A DNA stretch of 64,000 bases from Actinacidiphila yanglinensis. Lineage in GTDB: Bacteria > Actinomycetota > Actinomycetes > Streptomycetales > Streptomycetaceae. Both the position numbers and the translations under genes were made by a program. The DNA lies in NCBI RefSeq assembly GCF_900107965.1, contig NZ_FNVU01000005.1:492018-556017 (forward strand), in the 5' to 3' direction. Shown here one piece after another: positions 58,710-64,000 of the stretch. The notes beneath the pieces are model-generated. The model saw nothing but the letters and a program-made list of their open reading frames with translations. It was not told where the DNA came from and ran no database searches. Position 1 is the first letter of the stretch, and the number at the start of each line of letters is the position of its first letter.

Positions 58710-60074
58710 ATGTTCTCGCGACGTGATCGCCGTTCGTCCGCCCGGTCCGCCCCACCCGCCTTCAGTACACCCGAGACAGCCGAAGCCTGGGCGCAGCTCG
58801 ACGCAGGGGACGTGCCCGGTGCGCTGCGCCGGCTGCGTGCCTGCGCCGAGAGCGCACCGCTCGGTGAGATCGCCCGGGTGACCGGGCGGGCCGCGGAGGC
58901 GGCGGGCTTCGACGACCTGCGCGACGCGGCGGCCAAGGTCGTCGGGGACCCGCAGGACGGGCGCGCCCTCTACGACTTCGGCTACACCTGCATCGAGCGG
59001 GGCGTCGGACACCTGGCGATCCCCGCGCTGCGCGAGGTGGTCCGGACCCACCCGCAGGCCGCCGGCCCCCGCCGCGAACTCGTCGCCGCCTACGAGGACC
59101 AGGACCGCCACGGCGAGGCCGTGGACCTGCTGCTGCCGCACGCGGACTCGCTGGACGACTGGCCGGACCGCTACCTGCTGGTCTTCAACGCTGCCACCTC
59201 CGGCCGGCTGGACCTGGCGGAGCAGCAGTTCGCCCGACTCGCCGCCCCCTCCGAGGAGATGTGGCGGCCGGTGCACGCGCGCCTGGGCCGGGTCATGGCC
59301 CGCGCCGCCGTGGTGCGCGCCGCGGACGCGGCACCGCTGGACGGAACCGACCTGCGCGGCTGGCAGTACGTGCTCCGCGGTTCGCTGCTCGGCCACCTCT
59401 CGCCCTACGGCTTCGACGCCGGGATGCGCGGCCGCTACGCGTACCTGCAGGACTCCTACGCCGCCTGCCGCACCGGAATCGAGCGGCTGCGCATGGCCCT
59501 GGAGGCGAGCGGGCAGCGGCCCGCGACCGTCTCGCTGCTCCCGGACCGCGGCAGCCGTGTCCTCGGCCTGGCCGCGGCCGAGCTGCTGGGCCTGCCGGCC
59601 GTGCCCTTCGAGCCGGCGCGCGAGGAGACCCTCGTCGTGGCCTACGACCTGAAGGAGCTGCTGGCACCGGAGGCACCCGAAGCGGGCGTCGAGGCGGTGC
59701 GGGCGCTCATCTCCCGTACCCCCGGCCAGATCCTCCACGAGCACGCCAGTTGCTGGACGAACACCCCGCCCGTCACCGCCGACTCGGTGGGCCTGCTGGC
59801 GCAGACGGCCATGCCGCCGTGGGGGGAGCAGCTGCGCGGCCGCGTCGGCGGCTCCGGCGTGGACCGCCTTCCGGCCGACACCCGGCCGGAGCCGGAGCTG
59901 GCCGCGGAGATCGTGGCGGCGAGCCCCGAGGCCGGCTCCGGTGACGGAGCCACCCCGTCCGACCCGGACACCGCGTTCGCGTCCTTCGTCGCGGCCGTTG
60001 CCGGCACCTGGCTCCAGGGCCCCCGCGACCGGGTCCGCGCGACGGGTCCGGTGCCGAGCTCCCGCTTCAACTGA
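58710..60074 (+). CDS. Hypothetical TPR-like protein with a PRTase-like segment
   Basis: A 454-residue soluble protein. Residues 25-210 form TPR-like helix pairs (ALRRLRACAESAPLGEIARV, HLAIPALREVVRTHPQAAGP, HGEAVDLLLPHADSLDDW, LDLAEQQFARLAAPS). After residue 270 a Rossmann-like part (SLLPDRGSRVLGLAAAELLG, ETLVVAYDLKEL) resembles the PRPP-binding turn region of phosphoribosyltransferases, but the full motif is absent. No close family is recognised. The end is Ala/Pro-rich. The ATG start gives a basic N-terminus (MFSRRDRRSSAR). It stands alone between convergent genes. Confidence 0.6.
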   Translation: MFSRRDRRSSARSAPPAFSTPETAEAWAQLDAGDVPGALRRLRACAESAPLGEIARVTGRAAEAAGFDDLRDAAAKVVGDPQDGRALYDFGYTCIERGVGHLAIPALREVVRTHPQAAGPRRELVAAYEDQDRHGEAVDLLLPHADSLDDWPDRYLLVFNAATSGRLDLAEQQFARLAAPSEEMWRPVHARLGRVMARAAVVRAADAAPLDGTDLRGWQYVLRGSLLGHLSPYGFDAGMRGRYAYLQDSYAACRTGIERLRMALEASGQRPATVSLLPDRGSRVLGLAAAELLGLPAVPFEPAREETLVVAYDLKELLAPEAPEAGVEAVRALISRTPGQILHEHASCWTNTPPVTADSVGLLAQTAMPPWGEQLRGRVGGSGVDRLPADTRPEPELAAEIVAASPEAGSGDGATPSDPDTAFASFVAAVAGTWLQGPRDRVRATGPVPSSRFN

Positions 60075-60100
60075 CGCCGGGACGAGCGGGGTTGCCCCGT

Positions 60101-61483
60101 TCAGGCGGCAGCCAGCCGGCCGATCAGGTCCAACCCCACCGCGCGCAGGCCGTCGGGGGGTGACTTCGCGGCCGCCAGGACCACGCGCACGGAGCCGTCG
60201 ACGGTGGCGAGGACCTCCGCGGTGAAGCCATCGGTGGCTCCGGCACGCCACACCAGGGTCCCTGCCGGGCGGTCCAGGAGCGCGACGCCGGGGGCGAACC
60301 GCGTCCCCGGCCCGGCCGGCACCGCCATGGCCAGAGCGGTGCGCACGAGGGGGTCGGTGGCCCGGCCGAACGCTCCGGCCAGCGCGAGGAGGTCGTCCAC
60401 ACCGGCGGTCATGCCGCCGGCGGCCGGGTACGGCGCCACGGCGGGCGGGGCCGGTGACACGTGACCGGCGGCGACCCGGTGGCCGGTGACGGTCGCGGGT
60501 GCGGCGACGCCGGGGCGCTGCACGCAGGCAGAGGTCATTCCGAAGCGGGGCAGCACCTCCCGGGAGCAGAAGTCGGCGTACGCGTCGCCCGAGACCGCCT
60601 CGATGAGCGCGCCCAGGATCGCGTACCCGACGTTGGAGTACTCCGGCCGCTCACCGGCCGGCCAGGCCATGTCGATCCGCGGCGCCACCTGCGCCAGGGG
60701 GGTGCCGGCGAGCAGCGGGGCGCGGCTGACGGCGAGGTCCTTGGGCAGGCCCCCGCGGTGCAGCAGCAGTTCGGCGACGGTCGGGGTCCGGCCACCGGGT
60801 GCGGGCGGCACGAGGACGGGGCTCGCCACGTAGGCGTCGATCGGGCCGTCCGGGTCGACGGCGCCGGTCTCGGCCAGCCGCAGGACGCCCAGCGCGGTGA
60901 CGGCCTTGGTCACCGAACCGACCCGGAACACGGCCTTGTCGTCGAGCGGCGTCCGCGACTGCAGGTCGGCCACTCCCAGGGTTTCACGGTGGACCGTCTC
61001 CGCTCCGACCCCGATGGCGGCGGCCAGTCCCACGATGCGGTGGGTCTCCACCGCGTGCAGCAGCCGCTCGTGGATCCGCCGCGCCGCGGGGGCCGGGAGC
61101 GCGGACTCCACGCGGTCGTGCGTGCGCAGCGAGGCGGCGATCCGCGTCCATGGCACGGCGTCCGGCGGTACCGGGCGCGGCTGGAAACTCCGTATCAGGT
61201 ACGGCGGTTCCGGCTCCACCGCGACGTCCAGCTCCCACAGCAGCGGGCCGGTGCGGACCGCGGCCCGCGCGGTCCAGGGGCCGGGCGTCTCGATGCCCTC
61301 GATGACCGCCTGGTGCTCGCGGAAGGCCGCGAACCGGCGGTTGGCGGTGAGGAAACCCGTGAGGTCCCCCCGCGCGGCCAGTCGCGGCGAGAGGCGTCCG
61401 GCCACCTCCTCCGGCGCCGTCACGGCACCCGAAAGCGCCGCCACCACCCACTCGACCGCTCCCCGCACCGCTTCCGCGACCAC
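60101..61483 (-). CDS. Beta-lactamase-fold serine hydrolase (class C/EstB-like)
   Basis: A 460-residue cytoplasmic protein without signal peptide. The N-terminal 130 residues are an extra domain of the type that accompanies such hydrolases in Streptomyces. The catalytic domain has S190-V-T-K193 (VFRVGSVTKAVTALGV), the Tyr-Ser-Asn motif at 282-284 (PEYSNVGYAILG) and a late Gly-rich strand (WRAGATDGFTAEV). These fit esterases and D-aminopeptidases of the penicillin-binding-like family more than true antibiotic beta-lactamases, as it has no export signal. The GTG at 61483 is the only in-frame start at the 5' end. It is transcribed after a terminator, so alone. Confidence 0.85.
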   Translation of the reverse strand: MVAEAVRGAVEWVVAALSGAVTAPEEVAGRLSPRLAARGDLTGFLTANRRFAAFREHQAVIEGIETPGPWTARAAVRTGPLLWELDVAVEPEPPYLIRSFQPRPVPPDAVPWTRIAASLRTHDRVESALPAPAARRIHERLLHAVETHRIVGLAAAIGVGAETVHRETLGVADLQSRTPLDDKAVFRVGSVTKAVTALGVLRLAETGAVDPDGPIDAYVASPVLVPPAPGGRTPTVAELLLHRGGLPKDLAVSRAPLLAGTPLAQVAPRIDMAWPAGERPEYSNVGYAILGALIEAVSGDAYADFCSREVLPRFGMTSACVQRPGVAAPATVTGHRVAAGHVSPAPPAVAPYPAAGGMTAGVDDLLALAGAFGRATDPLVRTALAMAVPAGPGTRFAPGVALLDRPAGTLVWRAGATDGFTAEVLATVDGSVRVVLAAAKSPPDGLRAVGLDLIGRLAAA

Positions 61484-61555
61484 GCCCCGACCCTAGTCCA
61501 CCCGCAACTCCCTTGCCGATGAACGGCGTTGCGATGCCGGACCCGACAACGGCGA

Positions 61556-61588
61556 GGGGCCGCCCCGCCGGTGCGGCGGGGCGGCCCC
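61556..61588 (-). terminator. Terminator of the phosphoesterase gene
   Basis: A perfect 14-bp GC stem (GGGGCCGCCCCGCC / GGCGGGGCGGCCCC) with a 5-base loop, 19 bases after the phosphoesterase stop on the minus strand. Confidence 0.85.
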
Positions 61589-61607
61589 TGGGTAACGGTG
61601 CCCCGGC

Positions 61608-63503
61608 TCAGGACGCGGTGCTCCCGTGCCGCCGGCGCCGGGCGTAGTACAGCGCGCCGCCGCCCATCAGCAGCACGCCGGTGGTGATGCCGAGCGGCAG
61701 GGCCGCCGAGTTGCCCCCGGACCCGGCGAAGTCCTGGGTGGCGGCAGAGCCGCCGCCGGTCGATCCCGCCGACGCGGAGTTCGCGGCGGCGTCCACGGCG
61801 GCCGAACGGTGCAGCTGCCGGACGGACTTCACCGAGCCGTCGCTGTTCAGCAGCACCTGCTTGTCGTTGGGGTGTGAGAAGTCGAACGCGCCGGTCAGGC
61901 TGCCCGCCCGGGTGTCGAAGGACGCGTCGCCGATCCGTCCCGCGTGCCAGTTGTCCTCGATGAACCGGGTGATCGACGCCTGCTCGGTGCGGGTGTGGTC
62001 GACCGCGTTGACCTTGCTGTAGGGCGAGATGACCAGCAGCGGCTGGCGGGTGCCGGGGCCGCAGCGGTCGGCGTAGCCGCCCTTCGGGCTCGGGCCGGCC
62101 TGGCACGCGGGGCTGTCGACGGACTTGCCGTTGGAGCCGACCGTGGTGTCCTTCGAGCCGTTGGCCACGGTGGCGTAGGCGTGGTCGTACCAGCCGTCGG
62201 AGTCGTCGTACGCCACCACGACCGCGGTGTCCTGCCACTGCGGGGAGGACTGGATGGCATTGATCTCACTGACCAGGAAGTGCTGTTCGTCGATCGGGTC
62301 CGAGTAGCCCGCGTGGCCGTCCTGGTAGGAGGCGGCCTTCAGGAAGCTCACGGCCGGCAGCCGGCCCGCCGAGAGGGCGGCGGAGAAGTCGGTGAGGTCG
62401 TAGTTGTGGTTCGCCTGGCCGTTGTGGCCGATCTCCGCCACGTTCTTCGGCGGCAGGTGGTGGGGGTTCGCCGTCGACTTGTAGTACTGGAACGGAGCGT
62501 GGTGCGAGCTGTAGTCGACCGAGGCCGCGCCGCCGACGTTGGGGTGCGTGGTGCCCTGGCAACCGGCGTAGTCGCCCTGCTTGCCGTCCCACGGGGTGGA
62601 CGGGCGGAAGCCGCCCTGGAACCAGCCCCACGTCACGTTCTTGGCGTTGAGCAGGTCGCCGATGTTCTTGCCGGTCAGTGCCGCCACCGCGTTGGTGCTG
62701 GAGTGGCTGTTGTCGGCGCAGTCGTCGTAGGCCGGATCCGGGTCGTTGATCATGGTGCCGACGCCCTTGGCGTCCGGCGAGACGACCGCGTACGGGTCCG
62801 GCGTGGGGGTCTGCTTCGGGTTCTCGGTGCCCGTCGACGGGTCCATCGAGATCACGCCGTGCGTCTGACCCGAGACGAGTTCGATCGCCCCGGGGGTGGA
62901 CGGGCCGTACGCCGAACTGAAGGAGTTGTCGCCGAGCGTGTAGTGCTGGGCGTAGTTCCACAGACCGGTGACGGTGTTGCCGTCGTAGTAGTCCATCACC
63001 AGGCCGGGCTGGTAGAACAGGCCGCCCGAGCACTTGCCGGAGTCGGTGTTCTGCACGTACTGGTCGGCCTTGCCGCCGTTCGCGGCGTACTGCTCGGGGC
63101 CGTAGTTGTGGTTCTGGTCGCAGGTGACGGCCTGCGACGGGCTCAGCCTGGTCGGCGGGTACTGGTTGGGGTTCTTCGTCAGCAGCCCCGCGTGGCGGGC
63201 GGTGTCGATGTCCTTGGGCGTCTTCTTCGACGCGGTGAACGTCGTGCCGTCGGTGTTCGCCGCCACCGGGTACGCGCCGAAGTAGTGATCGAACGACTCG
63301 TTCTCGTCGTAGATGACGACCACGTGCTTGATCGGAGTGGCCGTGCTGCTGCCGCCACCACCCCCGTGGTGCCCCGTGTCGGCCCCGGCGGGCGCGGCGC
63401 CGCCGAGCAGTACGAGTGCGGCCGATCCCGCCCATGCCCCCCAGCGCGCCGCCCGTAGCCGCGAGCACCCTGGTTTTTCGGTCCTACCGGTCGTCCCACG
63501 CAT
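61608..63503 (-). CDS. Secreted, membrane-anchored phosphoesterase (alkaline phosphatase/phospholipase C family)
   Basis: A 631-residue exported protein of the phosphoesterase family PF04185. The signal peptide ends near residue 41. The metal motif HVVVIYDENESFDHYFGAYP holds the first metal-ligand Glu-Asn; further ligands are in DNSFSSAYGPSTPGA, VVVAYDDSDGWYDH and SPYSKVNAVDHTRTEQASIT. These are the residues that phospholipase C and acid phosphatases of this family use. A C-terminal part has SAALPLGITTGVLLMGGGAL, then YYARRRRH, a membrane helix and basic stop-transfer, so it is held at the cell surface; it lacks a standard LPxTG site. It may release phosphate from lipids. Confidence 0.88.
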   Translation of the reverse strand: MRGTTGRTEKPGCSRLRAARWGAWAGSAALVLLGGAAPAGADTGHHGGGGGSSTATPIKHVVVIYDENESFDHYFGAYPVAANTDGTTFTASKKTPKDIDTARHAGLLTKNPNQYPPTRLSPSQAVTCDQNHNYGPEQYAANGGKADQYVQNTDSGKCSGGLFYQPGLVMDYYDGNTVTGLWNYAQHYTLGDNSFSSAYGPSTPGAIELVSGQTHGVISMDPSTGTENPKQTPTPDPYAVVSPDAKGVGTMINDPDPAYDDCADNSHSSTNAVAALTGKNIGDLLNAKNVTWGWFQGGFRPSTPWDGKQGDYAGCQGTTHPNVGGAASVDYSSHHAPFQYYKSTANPHHLPPKNVAEIGHNGQANHNYDLTDFSAALSAGRLPAVSFLKAASYQDGHAGYSDPIDEQHFLVSEINAIQSSPQWQDTAVVVAYDDSDGWYDHAYATVANGSKDTTVGSNGKSVDSPACQAGPSPKGGYADRCGPGTRQPLLVISPYSKVNAVDHTRTEQASITRFIEDNWHAGRIGDASFDTRAGSLTGAFDFSHPNDKQVLLNSDGSVKSVRQLHRSAAVDAAANSASAGSTGGGSAATQDFAGSGGNSAALPLGITTGVLLMGGGALYYARRRRHGSTAS

Positions 63504-63652
63504 ACCTGGTCAGCCTCCGCAGTGTGGTGCTCTTCGGCGTGCCGTCGATGAATGTTCACCTGCTGTACATGATCGTCCCATTGGACCGAGCATGACAATG
63601 GCGGCGCGCCGTATGTGTCACGGCGGAGACCGATCCACCGAACGGCTCCCGC

Positions 63653-64000
63653 TCAGGCGAGCATGGTGCTGCCGAGCCAGTCGGTGCGGTCTTTGACTCC
63701 TGGGAGGGCGAAGAAGTAGCCGCCGCCGAAGGGGGTGATGTAGTCGACGAGGGGTTCGCCGGCGAGGCGTTTTTGGACGGTGGTGAACTGGCGTTCCAGG
63801 TCCTGCTGGTAGCAGATGAAGATGAGTCCCATGTCGAGGTTGCCGTCGGTGTCCATGCCGCGGTCGTAGTTGTAGCCGCGGCGCAGGATGCGGGAGTCGT
63901 CGGTTTTCGGGGTGCGGGGGTTGGCGACGCGGATGTGGCTGTCGAGGGGGATGACGTCGCCCATGGGGTCCTGGGCGAAGTGGGGGGTGTCGAATTCGTG
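63653..64000 (-). CDS. efeB: Dyp-type heme peroxidase, deferrochelatase EfeB, C-terminal part (cut by window end)
   Basis: The last 115 residues of the gene, running off the right end. The sequence [20 protein letters not shown], then [11 protein letters not shown], and [12 protein letters not shown] are EfeB signatures. [20 protein letters not shown] and [18 protein letters not shown] form the heme-pocket end. EfeB is a Tat-exported peroxidase that oxidises ferrous iron and takes iron from heme, in the EfeUOB uptake system. The partner genes would lie to the right, outside the window. This gene lies downstream of them on the minus strand. The 149-bp gap to the phosphoesterase gene is otherwise empty. 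Confidence 0.92.
   Translation of the reverse strand, partial: HEFDTPHFAQDPMGDVIPLDSHIRVANPRTPKTDDSRILRRGYNYDRGMDTDGNLDMGLIFICYQQDLERQFTTVQKRLAGEPLVDYITPFGGGYFFALPGVKDRTDWLGSTMLA

Noticed and set aside
56527..58755. Minus-strand frame of 742 codons opposite the secreted propeller gene
   Set aside because: Shadow frame; the plus-strand frame has a signal peptide, propeller blades and Ig repeats.
60101..61483. Antibiotic-resistance beta-lactamase
   Set aside because: The SxxK and YSN motifs are present, but there is no export signal and the extra N-terminal domain fits esterase-like relatives better.

Overview
The window is high-GC actinomycete chromosome. Dense G/C-ending codons, GTG starts with GGAGG sites, rare TTA codons, secreted chitinase, snapalysin and glucanases, and SARP, ECF-sigma and receptor Ser/Thr-kinase genes point to Streptomyces or a close relative (Streptomycetaceae). 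I see no rRNA, tRNA, CRISPR array, transposase or phage gene.

Layout. 1-6.6 kb: ABC permease tail, snapalysin, small secreted protein, a SigE-type sigma factor with a coupled beta-propeller partner, membrane metallophosphoesterase, and an ECF sigma/DinB-like pair. 6.6-9.8 kb: GH18 chitinase behind two dre-like (DasR-type) sites, then a TetR/SDR divergent pair with twin operators. 9.9-15 kb: an ECF sigma, its coupled membrane partner and a secreted propeller, then a receptor Ser/Thr kinase with a lectin-like tail. 15-24.7 kb: GH16 glucanase with two ricin domains, a small secreted I36-type protein, a coupled pair of unknown genes, a frameshifted VOC gene, EthD with an AraC regulator, and a large secreted repeat protein. 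24.7-33.3 kb: a UbiD/UbiX/SDR operon, a NarL-type regulator, a DesK-like kinase of duplicated architecture, and an AfsR-type SARP regulator.

33.3-44.5 kb is the most interesting part. A receptor Ser/Thr kinase, an FHA protein, a STAND/NB-ARC ATPase with a membrane anchor, a Crp/Fnr regulator, a degenerate class III nucleotidyl cyclase-like protein, a small helical protein, a membrane PP2C phosphatase, a tail-anchored divergent kinase, a TerY-like vWA protein and a small membrane protein lie together. Two short beta-type motifs recur among them. Motif 1 is at the N-termini of the STAND ATPase and a 98-residue protein. Motif 2 is at the C-termini of the cyclase-like and helical proteins and in the same 98-residue protein. 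That small protein carries both, so it looks like an adaptor joining two arms of one signalling or conflict system, possibly by amyloid-type templating.

44.5-64 kb: a Tat-exported DUF4185 protein, a DUF4246 protein, a TetR/alpha-beta hydrolase pair, a GmrSD-like DUF262/DUF1524 nuclease with a DUF6000-like neighbour, a very large multidomain GH3 beta-glucosidase behind a LacI-type operator, a secreted propeller/Ig protein, a TPR protein, a beta-lactamase-fold hydrolase, a surface-anchored phosphoesterase, and the 3' part of efeB at the right edge.
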